64,000 nt of DNA from Leptotrichia wadei (GTDB lineage Bacteria; Fusobacteriota; Fusobacteriia; Fusobacteriales; Leptotrichiaceae), in assembly GCF_007990545.2 (NCBI RefSeq), contig NZ_AP019829.2, positions 496,001-560,000 on the forward strand, given 5' to 3'. The notes beneath the pieces were generated by a model, which saw only the letters and a program-made list of their open reading frames with translations, was not told the origin of the DNA and did not search any database. Shown in pieces: positions 44,623-54,380 of this stretch (the first letter of the stretch is position 1; every line of letters starts with the position of its first letter). The translations under genes were made by a program, and so were the position numbers.

Positions 44623-45453
44623 ATGGAAAAATTGGAAAATGGTAATGTAGTTAAAAAAAATAAAGTAGAAAAAGTTAGAATAATAAAAAGTGGATATGGA
44701 AATGAAGAATTGCTGAAGGATTTTTATAGTTATTTAAAGGAAAGAAATATTCAGGAAGTTTTTGGAGTAGAGCAGGCTGATCTTATAATTTCACTAGGGG
44801 GAGATGGGACGATGCTTATTTCAGCAAAGGAGGCTATTAGAGGGAATATTCCTGTACTTGCAGTAAATATGGGATCTCTTGGGTATCTTGCTGAAGTTAA
44901 ACCACAAGATGCTGTAAAAATGATGCAGGATTATGAAAATGGGAATTATAAAATTGAAGAAAGATCATTTCTTGAAGTAAAATATGAAGATAATATTTTT
45001 TATGCACTAAATGAACTTGTAATTACAAAAGGCGGACATGAAGCTCATCTGATACAAGTTGAAGTTTATTCAAATGATGTTTTTGTAAACAAATATAGAG
45101 CTGATGGAATAATAGTTGCGACTCCTACAGGTTCTACAGCCTACTCACTTTCAGCTGGTGGTTCAATCGTTCATCCAGGATTGAATGCCTTAACAATTAC
45201 ACCACTTGCTCCACAAAGTCTGACAGCACGGCCAATAATTGTAAATGGATGTGAAGTGCTAAGTTTTAAGGCAACTTCTAGAGACGACGCAGTTCATTTG
45301 AATATTGATGGAAATCAATGGTTTCAAATAAAAAAAGGAGATTTGGTATCCGCAAGAATATCAAAGAAAAAAGTCAGAATAGTAAAACCTGTAAGTAGTG
45401 ATTACTACAGTATTCTACGACAAAAATTAAAATGGGGAGACTCTGTTTTATAA
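44623..45453 (+). CDS. nadK: NAD kinase
   Basis: 276 residues, usual size. The cytosolic enzyme phosphorylates NAD to NADP. The catalytic GGDG motif is ISLGGDGTML, followed by NMGSLGYLAEV, ELVITKG, and the conserved TPTGSTAYSLSAGGSIVHP. The first 16 residues are polar and variable. A GAGG-type site lies ahead of the ATG. Gene neighbours recN and recA fit the common nadK-recN association in Firmicutes and Fusobacteria, although about 210 bp separate them here. Confidence 0.94.
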   Translation: MEKLENGNVVKKNKVEKVRIIKSGYGNEELLKDFYSYLKERNIQEVFGVEQADLIISLGGDGTMLISAKEAIRGNIPVLAVNMGSLGYLAEVKPQDAVKMMQDYENGNYKIEERSFLEVKYEDNIFYALNELVITKGGHEAHLIQVEVYSNDVFVNKYRADGIIVATPTGSTAYSLSAGGSIVHPGLNALTITPLAPQSLTARPIIVNGCEVLSFKATSRDDAVHLNIDGNQWFQIKKGDLVSARISKKKVRIVKPVSSDYYSILRQKLKWGDSVL

Positions 45454-45661
45454 TTATTAATATGAAAAAATTGGAAAATATATTTTATTTATTTGATAAT
45501 AAGGAATTTTATTGTTTTAATAAATTAAATAAATCTAAAATTTATTGTTTATAATAACAGATAGCATATAAAATATTTTTACTTTTTTATTATACTTAGA
45601 TAATCAAACATAATAATTTAGAGAAAGCCTTTGGAAAAAATAAAATAGTGAAAGGGAAGAA

Positions 45662-47341
45662 ATGCTAAGGGAATTAAGATTAAATAATTTAGCGATAATA
45701 AAAAAACTGGATTTGGAATTTAATGATAAATTTATTGCATTGACTGGGGAAACTGGAGCTGGGAAATCAATTATTTTAAATGGAATATCATTGTTAATCG
45801 GTGAAAGAAGTCATACGGATATGATTAGAAATGGTGCGCAAAGCCTTTTTGCAGAAGGAGTTTTTGAGCTGAATGAAAATCAGAAAAAAAGATTGAATGA
45901 GCTTGGATTTGAGATAGAAGATGATGAATTGATTATAACACGATATTTTGATAGAAATGCAAAATCTAAAATTACAGTAAATGGATCAAGGATGACTTTA
46001 TCGAGATTAAAGGAGCTTATGGTGAATATTATTGATTTAGTTGGGCAGCATGAGCATCAATTTCTTTTAAATAGCGAGTATCATTTGCATCTTTTAGACA
46101 GATTTTTAGATGATGGAGGAAAAATACTTTCTAGAAGGATACGTGAAAATGTAAATAAAATAAAAAAATTAAATTTGCAAATAGGAAATATTGAAGAGGA
46201 AAAAACAAGAATTGCAGAAAAAAAAGATATTTTGGAATTTCAACTTAATGAAATTAATAGTCTTGAGTTGAAGGAAAATGAAGATAATGAGCTGGAAGAA
46301 GAATACAAAATATTGTTTAATGCAGGAAAAATTAATGAAAAACTTGAGGAAACATCACAATTTTTGAAGGAAGGAGAATTTTCAATTTTAACGGCACTTG
46401 GAAGAGCTAAAAGAAATTTGGAGCAGCTCTCAGACTTGTCAGAATCGTATAATGAGCTTTATGAAAAAATTGAATCTGTTTTGTATGAAGTTGAGGAAAT
46501 CTCGTATTCTGTGGATAATTTTGCTGGAGATGTTGAAATTGATGATAAAAAGTTAGAAAAAATTGTTGAAAGAATTGACAATATAAATAAACTGAAATTA
46601 AAATACGGCTCAACAATTGCTGAAATACTTGAGTATAGAGATAAAATTGAAAAGGACTTATCGTTAGTTAATTTTGAAAATGAAGAACTGGAAAATTTGA
46701 AAACTGAAAAAAATAAGCTTGTAGGTCAATATTTTCAAGATAGTGAAAAACTTAGTGAAATTCGTATGAAAATTGCAGAAAATTTGCAAAATACAGTTGA
46801 TGTTCAGTTAGATGACTTGAATATGGAAAATGCTAAATTTAAAGTGGAAATTAGAAAAACTCAGGAAATAACAATGCATGGAACAGATAATGCAGAATTT
46901 ATGATTGCAACAAATGTGGGGGAAACATTTAAACCACTTGCTAAAATAGCTTCAGGAGGAGAAATTTCACGTATAATGCTAGCTCTAAAAACTGTATTTT
47001 CAGCGGTTGATAATATTTCTGTGCTGATTTTTGATGAAATTGACACTGGAATTTCAGGTGAAACCGTGAGAAGAGTGGCAGAAAAGTTGAGGGAACTTTC
47101 AAGAAATACCCAAATTATATGCGTAACACATTCTCCACAAATTGCAGGAAGGGCACAGCAGCAATTTTTCATTAAAAAGGAAATAGAAAATAATTTTACA
47201 GAAACAAAAGTGCATGAATTAAATACTGAAGAGAGAATAAGAGAAATTGCAAGAATCATTTCGGGAGATAACATCACAGAAGCATCTATTAATCATGCCA
47301 AGGAGATAATGGGACTATGGGACAAGAAAGTACTGATATAG
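45662..47341 (+). CDS. recN: DNA repair protein RecN
   Basis: 559 residues, normal length for this SMC-like ATPase in double-strand-break repair. Walker A is GETGAGKSIILNGI at the N-terminus. A long coiled coil runs over about residues 150-370 (LNLQIGNIEEEKTRIAEKKD). The C-terminal head has signature ASGGEISRIMLALKTV and Walker B LIFDEIDTGISGE, then CVTHSPQIAGRA. AAAGGGAAG precedes the ATG. The last 25 bp overlap the tyrosine recombinase gene. Confidence 0.96.
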   Translation: MLRELRLNNLAIIKKLDLEFNDKFIALTGETGAGKSIILNGISLLIGERSHTDMIRNGAQSLFAEGVFELNENQKKRLNELGFEIEDDELIITRYFDRNAKSKITVNGSRMTLSRLKELMVNIIDLVGQHEHQFLLNSEYHLHLLDRFLDDGGKILSRRIRENVNKIKKLNLQIGNIEEEKTRIAEKKDILEFQLNEINSLELKENEDNELEEEYKILFNAGKINEKLEETSQFLKEGEFSILTALGRAKRNLEQLSDLSESYNELYEKIESVLYEVEEISYSVDNFAGDVEIDDKKLEKIVERIDNINKLKLKYGSTIAEILEYRDKIEKDLSLVNFENEELENLKTEKNKLVGQYFQDSEKLSEIRMKIAENLQNTVDVQLDDLNMENAKFKVEIRKTQEITMHGTDNAEFMIATNVGETFKPLAKIASGGEISRIMLALKTVFSAVDNISVLIFDEIDTGISGETVRRVAEKLRELSRNTQIICVTHSPQIAGRAQQQFFIKKEIENNFTETKVHELNTEERIREIARIISGDNITEASINHAKEIMGLWDKKVLI

Positions 47342-48321
47342 ATAATCTTGAAAAAGATTTGAAAGTGGAAGAAAATACGGAAGTTAAAAAAAATAATGAA
47401 GAAATGATGGAAGGTCAAAAGGAGCAAAAAAAGAAAATAAAAAAAGATATATCTCGTGAAAATAAAATGCAAATTAGAGAATTTCTTGACTTTTTAGAAT
47501 ATGAAAAGGGGAGTTCCCAAAGTACGGTTGATGGATATAATCGTGATTTAGTACAGTTTTTTTTATTTGTTGAAAAAAATTATAATGAAATTGAAGAACA
47601 CGATGTTTTCGACTATATTGAATATATAGTTGAAAAATTAAGAAAAAATTCAGCATTAAGAAAGATTTCGGCAATAAAGACATTTTACAAGTTCTGCTAT
47701 TTGAATAAGGTGGTGAAAAAAGATCCAACGGGAATGGTGAAGTCTTTGAAACGTGAACATAGATTACCTGAAATATTAACAATAGAAGAAATGAAAAGAA
47801 TTGTCGATAATTGTCCGTATACACCTAAAGGGATGCAGAATAGACTTATCATCAAGTTTTTGATTGCAACAGGTGCTAGAATATCGGAAATATTAAATTT
47901 GGAAATAAAAGATGTGGAAAATCAAGAATATGAATTTATTAAAGTGCTTGGAAAAGGTTCCAAATACCAAATAATACCAATTTATGACAGTCTTGAAAAT
48001 GAAATAAAAAATTATTTGGCTGTTTATAGACCAAAATTAAAAAATGCAAATAACAGTTTTAAGATATTTCCAAATACACGAAGGGAAAAATTTTGGAAGG
48101 ATTTGAAAATTATTGCAAAGGATACTGGAATTAAAAAAAATGTGTATCCGCATATTTTTAGACATTCACTTACTACGATTTTGCTTGGAAATGGCGCTGA
48201 TATACGTGTGGTTCAGGAAATACTGGGGCATGCTAATATTACAACGACAGAAGTTTATACACACGTTGAAAAATCCAAATTGAAAATGATATATAATAAT
48301 ATAAAGCTGGGAGATGACTAG
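47317..48321 (+). CDS. XerC/XerD-type tyrosine recombinase
   Basis: 334 residues. Residues 1-48 are a highly charged, low-complexity extension (LEKDLKVEENTEVKKNNEEM). The SAM-like N-terminal DNA-binding domain follows (LDFLEYEKGSSQSTVDGYNR) and then the catalytic domain with Arg in ATGARISEILNL, Lys in GKGSKYQIIPI, HIFRHSLTTILL, LGHANITTTEVYTHV and nucleophile Tyr. This is the full R-K-H-R-H-Y set. It resolves chromosome dimers if it is the housekeeping Xer. The start overlaps recN by 25 bp, an unusual partner, so coupling to a repair gene is suggested. XerC and XerD cannot be told apart by eye. Confidence 0.9.
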   Translation: MGQESTDIDNLEKDLKVEENTEVKKNNEEMMEGQKEQKKKIKKDISRENKMQIREFLDFLEYEKGSSQSTVDGYNRDLVQFFLFVEKNYNEIEEHDVFDYIEYIVEKLRKNSALRKISAIKTFYKFCYLNKVVKKDPTGMVKSLKREHRLPEILTIEEMKRIVDNCPYTPKGMQNRLIIKFLIATGARISEILNLEIKDVENQEYEFIKVLGKGSKYQIIPIYDSLENEIKNYLAVYRPKLKNANNSFKIFPNTRREKFWKDLKIIAKDTGIKKNVYPHIFRHSLTTILLGNGADIRVVQEILGHANITTTEVYTHVEKSKLKMIYNNIKLGDD

Positions 48322-48745
48322 AAAAATGAAGGAAAAAAGTGAATTGAGAAAGCAAAAGGATGAAAAAATAAAAATACTTATGACTACAATTATAGCATAT
48401 TTTGTATTTTTCATATTGACAGAAATAGGAATAATAACAGAATATTTAGGAATTATTCTATTGATTTTACTATATATGTATGCTAACTATAATCTAATAA
48501 ATATGTTTTTTACAAGTAAGAGAACAACTTTTAAAGTGTATGCCTTTCTTTTGCTGGAAGTCATTTATTTATTTACAGGAAATATTTCATTACTAGGTGC
48601 GATTGTATACATTGTATTATTTTCGCTGTTGATTTTTTCAATAAGAAAAGATGAAGGAAGGGAAGAAATTCCTAAAATAATGAAATTTGTGAATATATTT
48701 TTAATATTTAAAGTTGTTTTTGTGCTGTCAATGTTGATTTTTTAA
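48314..48745 (+). CDS. small membrane protein
   Basis: 143 residues, starting inside the end of the recombinase gene (8-bp overlap). A charged N-terminus (RKMKEKSELRKQKDEKIKIL) precedes about four or five hydrophobic segments (TTIIAYFVFFILTEIGIITE, LGIILLILLYMYANY, TFKVYAFLLLEVIYLFTGN, VYIVLFSLLIFSI, FVNIFLIFKVVFVLSMLIF). It is likely cotranscribed with recN and xer. No family recognised. Confidence 0.65.
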   Translation: MTRKMKEKSELRKQKDEKIKILMTTIIAYFVFFILTEIGIITEYLGIILLILLYMYANYNLINMFFTSKRTTFKVYAFLLLEVIYLFTGNISLLGAIVYIVLFSLLIFSIRKDEGREEIPKIMKFVNIFLIFKVVFVLSMLIF

Positions 48746-48824
48746 GAATTATTATTATTTGAATGTATTGAAAAATACAGCCTAAAATAGAATTATTAAA
48801 AATAGATAAAAGTTCAAAAAATAG

Positions 48825-48853
48825 TTGAGAAATGTATAAAAAAGTAGTATAAT
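48825..48853 (+). promoter_or_regulatory. sigma-70-type promoter before the DUF1694 gene
   Basis: TTGAGA (48825-48830), 17-bp spacer, TATAAT (48848-48853), close to consensus. It should drive the 48901 gene and murA. Confidence 0.7.
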
Positions 48854-48900
48854 GAAAAAATATTGTAAATTAATGTTTTAGATGAATTGGAGAAATAAAA

Positions 48901-49500
48901 ATGGAAATTAACAATGTTAATAGAAATAGTGGAACAGATGTTATGAAAAGTGTAGAAGATGTTACAGATAGAGCAGCTAGTGCACAAGTTGAAAAAAATT
49001 TATTTCTTGGGGAATATAAAGAAAGAATTATAAAGGCTCTTACTTTTGAGGAAATAAAGGAAAAAGGGATTTATTATGAGATAGAAGAGGCTTTGGAAAA
49101 TAAAAGTGTGGCAAAGATGGTCATTTCACGTCATGCCAATTTTGAAGATATAAAAAAATATATTGAAATAGCTAAAAAGAAAAAAATACCATACAAAATG
49201 ATAGATAATCTAGTCTGTTCTGGAGATATTGCGCTCGTTGTTGTGGCAAAGGATGCAATTGTACATGAAGCTGGGGATGAGATTATCATAACTTCAAAAT
49301 TAGAAATGTGCCATTTAAAGCACTTGCCAGATGTGTATTATGAAGCTATGGAAAGTCCAATTTGTGATTTTCATTTAAATATAATAAAAGAAGAAATGCC
49401 TGAATATGCAAAAAATTATAAGGAACTGACTTTTATGGACAAGTTATTTGGTTCAAAATGTCCGATATGTCAAAAATTAGGAGGAAAAAAACGTGGTTGA
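48901..49500 (+). CDS. YueI/DUF1694-family protein
   Basis: 199 residues. [20 protein letters not shown] and [20 protein letters not shown] with [16 protein letters not shown] are the DUF1694 pattern (YueI of Bacillus), a ribosomal-protein-L7Ae-like small fold of unknown role. The C-terminal ~50 residues add CHLKHLPDV and a possible metal-binding pair CPICQK. It overlaps murA by 8 bp and is coupled to it. A role in envelope or stress biology is only suggested by the neighbour. Confidence 0.8.
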   Translation: MEINNVNRNSGTDVMKSVEDVTDRAASAQVEKNLFLGEYKERIIKALTFEEIKEKGIYYEIEEALENKSVAKMVISRHANFEDIKKYIEIAKKKKIPYKMIDNLVCSGDIALVVVAKDAIVHEAGDEIIITSKLEMCHLKHLPDVYYEAMESPICDFHLNIIKEEMPEYAKNYKELTFMDKLFGSKCPICQKLGGKKRG

Positions 49501-50761
49501 TGGATTTAGAATAAAGGGAAAAACTCCATTAAATGGGGTAATTAAAGTAAGTGGTGCTAAAAATGCCGCACTTCCAATAATTATAGCGACGCTTGTTGCA
49601 AAGGGAGAATATATTTTAAGAAATGTGCCGAATTTGAGGGATATTAGAGTAACAATGAGACTGCTTGAAGATTTGGGAATGGAAACAGAAAAATTAGATG
49701 AGAATACTTATAAAATAATAAATAACGGATTTAAAAGAACTGAAGCAAGTTATGAAATCGTAAAACAAATGAGAGCATCATTTCTTGTAATGGGACCTAT
49801 GATTGCAAACTTAGATGAAGCTGTTGTATCACTTCCTGGTGGATGTGCAATTGGTTCAAGACCTGTTGATTTACATTTGAAAGGGTTTGAGCTGTTAGGA
49901 GCGGATATTACAAGAGTTCATGGATATGTGCATGCAAAAGCTGATAAATTGAAAGGTGCTGAAATTCCTCTGGGATTTCCAAGTGTAGGAGCTACTCAAA
50001 ATATTATGATGGCAGCGGTAAAAACACCTGGAAAAACTGTTATTTCAAATGCAGCAAGAGAGCCTGAAATTGTTGATTTAGGAAACTTTTTAAATAAAAT
50101 GGGAGCAAAAATTAAAGGACTTGGAACTCCAAATATTGAAATTGAAGGAGTTGAAGAGCTTCACGCTGTGGAATATTCAATTATGCCAGATAGAATTGAA
50201 GCTGGAACTTATGTAATTGCCGCATTAGTTACAGAAGGAGATTTAAAAATACAAAATGCAAGACTTGAAGACCTTGGAGTATTTAAATCAGAACTAGAAG
50301 CAATGGGAGTAAAATTTAAGCAAGATGGAGAGCTTTTGAGCGTAATAGGAAAAGCAAGAGATTTAAAACCATCGAAAATAAAGACATTGCCACATCCGGG
50401 CTTTCCAACAGATATGCAGCCTCAAATGATGTTATTACAAGTGCTTGTAAATGGTGGAAGTTCAATGGAGGAAACTGTATTTGAAAACAGATTTATGCAC
50501 GTGCCTGAATTTAACAGAATGGGAGCAGATATTACAATAAGACACGGAATAGCCTTTATAAATGGAGGATTGCCTTTAACAGGCGCAGAAGTAATGTCGT
50601 CAGATTTAAGAGCTGGAGCAGCATTAGTACTTGCAGGACTTGCAGCGGATGGCGTGACTGTTGTAAATAGAGTTTACCATATTGACAGAGGATACGATAA
50701 ATTGGAATTAAAATTAAATACTGTTGGGGCTCAAATTGAAAGAATTAAATTGGATATTTAG
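49493..50761 (+). CDS. murA: UDP-N-acetylglucosamine 1-carboxyvinyltransferase
   Basis: 422 residues, expected length. It transfers enolpyruvate from PEP to UDP-GlcNAc, the first committed step of peptidoglycan synthesis. [11 protein letters not shown] holds the Lys23-Asn24 pair, and [16 protein letters not shown] holds catalytic Cys118, the residue that fosfomycin alkylates in this family. [16 protein letters not shown] is the conserved C-terminal Arg loop. A GTG start at 49493 is supported by TAGGAGG about 9 bp upstream, inside the previous gene. A strong terminator follows. Confidence 0.95.
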   Translation: MVDGFRIKGKTPLNGVIKVSGAKNAALPIIIATLVAKGEYILRNVPNLRDIRVTMRLLEDLGMETEKLDENTYKIINNGFKRTEASYEIVKQMRASFLVMGPMIANLDEAVVSLPGGCAIGSRPVDLHLKGFELLGADITRVHGYVHAKADKLKGAEIPLGFPSVGATQNIMMAAVKTPGKTVISNAAREPEIVDLGNFLNKMGAKIKGLGTPNIEIEGVEELHAVEYSIMPDRIEAGTYVIAALVTEGDLKIQNARLEDLGVFKSELEAMGVKFKQDGELLSVIGKARDLKPSKIKTLPHPGFPTDMQPQMMLLQVLVNGGSSMEETVFENRFMHVPEFNRMGADITIRHGIAFINGGLPLTGAEVMSSDLRAGAALVLAGLAADGVTVVNRVYHIDRGYDKLELKLNTVGAQIERIKLDI

Positions 50762-50790
50762 TGACTCTGTGAGTATTTTTTAAAAAAATT

Positions 50791-50819
50791 AAAAGACCTT
50801 TTTGATTAGGTCTTTTTTT
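50791..50819 (+). terminator. rho-independent terminator after murA
   Basis: AAAAGACCT (50791-50799) pairs perfectly with AGGTCTTTT (50808-50816), an 8-nt loop lies between, and a T run follows. Confidence 0.85.
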
Positions 50820-50854
50820 GTATTGAGGATAATTTGGAGATAAAATTAAAATTT

Positions 50855-50898
50855 TGTATAAGAAATTTGTTGATTTTATACATAATTTTGTGTATAAT
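50855..50898 (+). promoter_or_regulatory. hicAB promoter with inverted-repeat operator
   Basis: TTGATT (50870-50875), 17-bp spacer, TATAAT (50893-50898). A perfect inverted repeat TGTATAA (50855-50861) and TTATACA (50876-50882) surrounds the -35, and a third related TGTATAAT covers the -10. This would suit binding by the ribbon-helix-helix domain of HicB. Confidence 0.6.
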
Positions 50899-50915
50899 AA
50901 TAGTGAGGTGATAAA

Positions 50916-51107
50916 ATGCCGATGACGTCAACGGAAATGATAAAATTGCTTAAAAAGAACGGATTTGTGCAAATTGCAGGCGGCAAAGGTTCTCATAAGA
51001 AATTTTATAATCAGAGTACGGGCAAATCAACTATTGTTCCTGATCATAAACAAGAACTTGGTAAAGATTTGGAGCATAGAATTTTAAAACAGGATGGACT
51101 TAAATAA
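50916..51107 (+). CDS. hicA: HicA-family toxin (mRNA interferase)
   Basis: 63 residues, the usual tiny size. The dsRBD-like fold is shown by MTSTEMIKLLKKNGFVQIAG, then GKGSHKKFYNQSTGKSTIVP with the catalytic His of GSHKKF, and the DHKQELGKDLEHRILKQ tail. HicA cleaves mRNA when free of HicB. A GTGAGGTGAT site precedes the ATG. It is followed by hicB after 37 bp, the normal order. Confidence 0.92.
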   Translation: MPMTSTEMIKLLKKNGFVQIAGGKGSHKKFYNQSTGKSTIVPDHKQELGKDLEHRILKQDGLK

Positions 51108-51144
51108 GTCTAGTTTGTACCTCATAAAAGGAGAGTGAATAAAT

Positions 51145-51573
51145 ATGGTAGTATACCCAGCAATATTTCATAAATCAGTAGAAGGAGGATATGTTGTAGT
51201 ATTTCCAGATTTTGATTATGGGGCAACAGAAGGGAAGTCATTAGAAGAAGCAATGGAAATGGCTGAAGATTATATTGGTACTTGGTTGTATGATGACTTT
51301 GTGAATAATAGAAAATTGACAGTTCCGAGTAAATTAAATGATATTTCTATTGAGATTTCTGAAGATGAAAAGGAATTTTATGTGGAAGGTGAAAGTTTTA
51401 AGACGTTAGTTGCTTTGGATATGTTGAAATACGTGAGTGAATGTAAAAATACAGTAGTTAGAAAAAATGTATCTATACCTAGCTGGCTAAACGAAATGGC
51501 AAAAAATCAAAATCTGAATTTTTCTCAAATATTACAAAGTGCTTTAAAACAAGAATTAAAAATAGGATATTAA
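51145..51573 (+). CDS. hicB: HicB-family antitoxin
   Basis: 142 residues. The N-terminal partial RNase-H-like fold (YPAIFHKSVEGGYVVVFPDF, GATEGKSLEEAMEMAEDYIG) binds HicA. The C-terminal ~30 residues (NVSIPSWLNEMAKNQNLNFS) look like a ribbon-helix-helix DNA-binding domain, so HicB should repress its own promoter. AAAAGGAGAG precedes the ATG. It is located between murA and tmk, closed off by terminators on both sides. Confidence 0.92.
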   Translation: MVVYPAIFHKSVEGGYVVVFPDFDYGATEGKSLEEAMEMAEDYIGTWLYDDFVNNRKLTVPSKLNDISIEISEDEKEFYVEGESFKTLVALDMLKYVSECKNTVVRKNVSIPSWLNEMAKNQNLNFSQILQSALKQELKIGY

Positions 51574-51727
51574 TATTTAGCTGCAGTTACTAAATTAGCT
51601 GTGATTTTTTGTTATAAAAATTTTCAATCGCATTGTCTTTTAAAGTCATTTATGGTAAAATAAATATATGATAAATATAGTAAAATCACTTTAAAAATGA
51701 GCTCAAATAAATAAAATTTGAGAAGTT

Positions 51728-51757
51728 GAAGGCTCTTGAATTTATGAGAGCTTTTTT
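51728..51757 (+). terminator. terminator before tmk
   Basis: A short stem GCTCT (51732-51736) and AGAGC (51747-51751) is followed by six T. It likely ends hicAB transcription. A second weak hairpin lies at about 51584-51612. Confidence 0.55.
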
Positions 51758-51803
51758 CTTATTTTCTTATATTTACTAGAAAAAGATAAAGGGAATTGAT
51801 AAG

Positions 51804-52481
51804 ATGGGAAAATTAATAATTGTAGAAGGAACTGACGGAAGCGGGAAGCAGACACAGACAGAATTGCTGTGTAAAAAATTGAAGGAAATAAAAGGAGAAG
51901 GGAAAGTAAAAAAAATATCTTTCCCAAATTATGAAAGTAAGGCTTCAGAGCCTGTAAAAATGTATCTGGCAGGTGAATTTGGGAAAACAGCGGAAAGTGT
52001 TAATGCCTATGCGGCTTCGGTGCTTTATTCAGTTGACAGGTTTGCTTCATTTAAGACTGAATGGGAAAAATTTTATGAGGATGGAGGGATTGTGATTAGT
52101 GATAGATATACAATTTCAAATATGATTCATCAAGTTCCGAAAATTCAGGATAAAGCAGAAAGAGAAAAATATTTAGATTGGCTTATAGATTTAGAATGGG
52201 GGAAAATTGGGATACCGAAGCCAGATGTTGTATTTTTTTTGGATATTCCTTTTGAAATTAGTCAGAAGCTTATGGAAGATAGGGAAAATAAAATAACCGG
52301 GAAGAAGGAAAAAGATATTCACGAGAAGGATAAAAAGTATTTGAAAAATGCTTATGAAGTGGCAAAAGAGCTTTCAGTAAGATATGGATGGAATGTGATT
52401 TCTTGTGTAAATGAAGGGAAATTGAGGGAGATAGAGGATATAAATGATGAGATGTTGGAAATAATATTGAAAAATATTTAA
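51804..52481 (+). CDS. tmk: thymidylate kinase
   Basis: 225 residues. It phosphorylates dTMP to dTDP. The P-loop is VEGTDGSGKQTQTELL, the DRY-type motif is ISDRYTISNMIHQ, and PDVVFFLDIPFEIS precedes the lid region (REN...GKKEKDIHEKD). The EGTDGSGK loop and the longer lid are typical of a Firmicutes/Fusobacteria variant. AAAGGGAATT precedes the ATG. Next to recA; no overlap. Confidence 0.92.
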   Translation: MGKLIIVEGTDGSGKQTQTELLCKKLKEIKGEGKVKKISFPNYESKASEPVKMYLAGEFGKTAESVNAYAASVLYSVDRFASFKTEWEKFYEDGGIVISDRYTISNMIHQVPKIQDKAEREKYLDWLIDLEWGKIGIPKPDVVFFLDIPFEISQKLMEDRENKITGKKEKDIHEKDKKYLKNAYEVAKELSVRYGWNVISCVNEGKLREIEDINDEMLEIILKNI

Positions 52482-52550
52482 AGATATACGGCTTTTAATT
52501 TTATTAAAAAGTATTTTTAGATAAACAAAAACATATAAAAAGTAATTAAA

Positions 52551-52562
52551 TTGTGGTATAAT
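52551..52562 (+). promoter_or_regulatory. possible recA promoter (extended -10)
   Basis: TGGTATAAT with a TG extension ends at 52562, 40 bp before recA. No good -35 and no LexA-type palindrome could be identified, so damage control of recA is not visible. Confidence 0.35.
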
Positions 52563-52602
52563 AATACTTGAAGTAAAAACGTTAAAATAAGGAGAGGGTG
52601 TA

Positions 52603-53727
52603 ATGGCTAGAAAAAAGGCAGAAGAAAAAGATGATAAAGGATTAAGTGAAAGAGAGAAAATGCTTAATTTAGCACTAAAGCAGATTGAAAAGGATTATGG
52701 TGAAGGTGCTATAATGAAACTTGGTGAAAATCAAAAAATGAATATTAGAGCTATTTCTACAGGAAGTTTAAATTTAGATATAGCACTTGGAGTTGGAGGA
52801 GTTCCAAGAGGGAGAATTATTGAGATTTATGGGGCAGAGTCTTCGGGGAAAACTACTCTTGCACTTCATATTATTGCGGAAGCTCAAAAGGCTGGAGGAA
52901 CTGTGGCATTTATTGATGCGGAGCATGCTCTCGATCCAGTTTATGCAAAGGCTCTTGGAGTAAATATTGATGAACTTCTGATTTCGCAGCCTGATACTGG
53001 AGAACAGGCACTTGAAATTTCTGATATGCTTGTTAGAAGTGGAGCAATGGATGTAATCGTTGTGGATTCAGTTGCAGCACTTGTTCCAAAAGCTGAAATT
53101 GAAGGAGAAATGGGAGATCAGCAAATGGGACTTCAGGCAAGATTAATGTCAAAAGCACTTAGAAAATTGACAGGAAGTATTGCAAAATCTGATACGGTTA
53201 TGATTTTCATTAATCAAATAAGAGAAAAAATTGGAGGATTTTCATTTACTCCAGGTCCACAAACTACAACTTCAGGAGGACGTGCATTAAAATTCTTTTC
53301 AACAGTTAGAATGGAAGTGAAAAGAGTGGGTTCTGTGAAACAAGGAGATGACGTTATTGGAAATGAAATTCTAGTAAAAGTCACTAAAAACAAAGTTGCA
53401 CCACCATTTAGAGAAGCTAGATTTAATATTATGTATGGAACAGGAATTTCTAGAATTGGAGAAGTGCTAGATGCGGCTATAAATTTAGGAATTGCCTCGA
53501 AGGCTGGAGCTTGGTTCAGCTATGGAGAAGAACGATTGGGACAAGGTCGTGTAAATGTGGAAAATATGTTAAAGGAAAATAAGGAACTTTACGAAAGACT
53601 GGAAAAAGATGTACTGGAAGCAATTCGTCCAAAACAAGAAGAAGATAAAAAGGAAAATCCTGAAGCTGTGGAAAATGACCAGACTCAAAATGACGAAAAT
53701 GGCAAAGTAGAAAATAATGAAAATTAA
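52603..53727 (+). CDS. recA: recombinase RecA
   Basis: 374 residues. The core has [14 protein letters not shown] (Walker A), [16 protein letters not shown] (Walker B), loop-2 region [24 protein letters not shown] (its usual MFGNPE is FSFTPG here) and the C-terminal domain with [13 protein letters not shown]. The last ~35 residues are acidic ([20 protein letters not shown]), as in many RecA proteins. GGAGAGGGTG precedes the ATG. It overlaps recX by 11 bp, so the two are coupled. Confidence 0.97.
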   Translation: MARKKAEEKDDKGLSEREKMLNLALKQIEKDYGEGAIMKLGENQKMNIRAISTGSLNLDIALGVGGVPRGRIIEIYGAESSGKTTLALHIIAEAQKAGGTVAFIDAEHALDPVYAKALGVNIDELLISQPDTGEQALEISDMLVRSGAMDVIVVDSVAALVPKAEIEGEMGDQQMGLQARLMSKALRKLTGSIAKSDTVMIFINQIREKIGGFSFTPGPQTTTSGGRALKFFSTVRMEVKRVGSVKQGDDVIGNEILVKVTKNKVAPPFREARFNIMYGTGISRIGEVLDAAINLGIASKAGAWFSYGEERLGQGRVNVENMLKENKELYERLEKDVLEAIRPKQEEDKKENPEAVENDQTQNDENGKVENNEN

Positions 53728-54325
53728 TAAAATTTATCGAAATAAAATGTATCTTGATACAGGAGAAATTATGGATATAAGTCCGTTTATCAGGCAAAAA
53801 TATGATTTGAAGGTAAATGATGAGATTGAGAGGTTTTATGATGAGGTTTCTTATGAAGCCTCTCTTGAAAAGGGAATTTTTCTAATTTCATTAAAGGACA
53901 GGACAAAAAAGGAAGTGCGGCTAAAATTAGAGGAAAAATATAGAAATAAGGCAGCTATTTTACGAGCAATAGAAAAACTGGAGGAATTTGGTTATTTAAA
54001 TGACTTGAATTATGCAATGTCATATATTGAAGGTAGAACGTATGGGAAAAACCGTATTTCCTATAATCTTTTTCAAAAGGGAATTGATAAAGACATAGTT
54101 GAAAAGGCTTATTTGGCTTTGGAGGAAGAAAGGGAAGAAAATGTTGAAGATGTAAAATTAGAAAAATTGATTGAAAAAAAAGGTAAAAAGGTCAATGTAA
54201 ATAATGAGCGGGATGAAAAAAAAATAAAGGAAGAGCAGAAACTTATACAGTATTTGGCAAGGCAGGGATTTTCGCTTGATAAGATTTTTAAAAAATTGAA
54301 GGAATATAAGGGAAATTTTGAATAG
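53717..54325 (+). CDS. recX: RecX family regulator of RecA
   Basis: 202 residues. Three-helix RecX repeats are visible: [20 protein letters not shown]...[20 protein letters not shown], then [20 protein letters not shown] and a C-terminal repeat [19 protein letters not shown]. RecX binds RecA filaments and limits their activity. A beta-rich N-terminal domain of about 60 residues precedes the repeats. Location immediately after recA, with overlap, is the classical arrangement. Confidence 0.9.
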   Translation: MKINKIYRNKMYLDTGEIMDISPFIRQKYDLKVNDEIERFYDEVSYEASLEKGIFLISLKDRTKKEVRLKLEEKYRNKAAILRAIEKLEEFGYLNDLNYAMSYIEGRTYGKNRISYNLFQKGIDKDIVEKAYLALEEEREENVEDVKLEKLIEKKGKKVNVNNERDEKKIKEEQKLIQYLARQGFSLDKIFKKLKEYKGNFE

Positions 54326-54380
54326 TAAATTGTAGTTATAGAAATAAAAAAATGGGAAATAATAATAAAGGAGGAAAACT

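Noticed and set aside
45462-45554. A 30-codon frame between nadK and recN
   Set aside because: No ribosome site and low-complexity AT-rich composition. Nothing supports translation.
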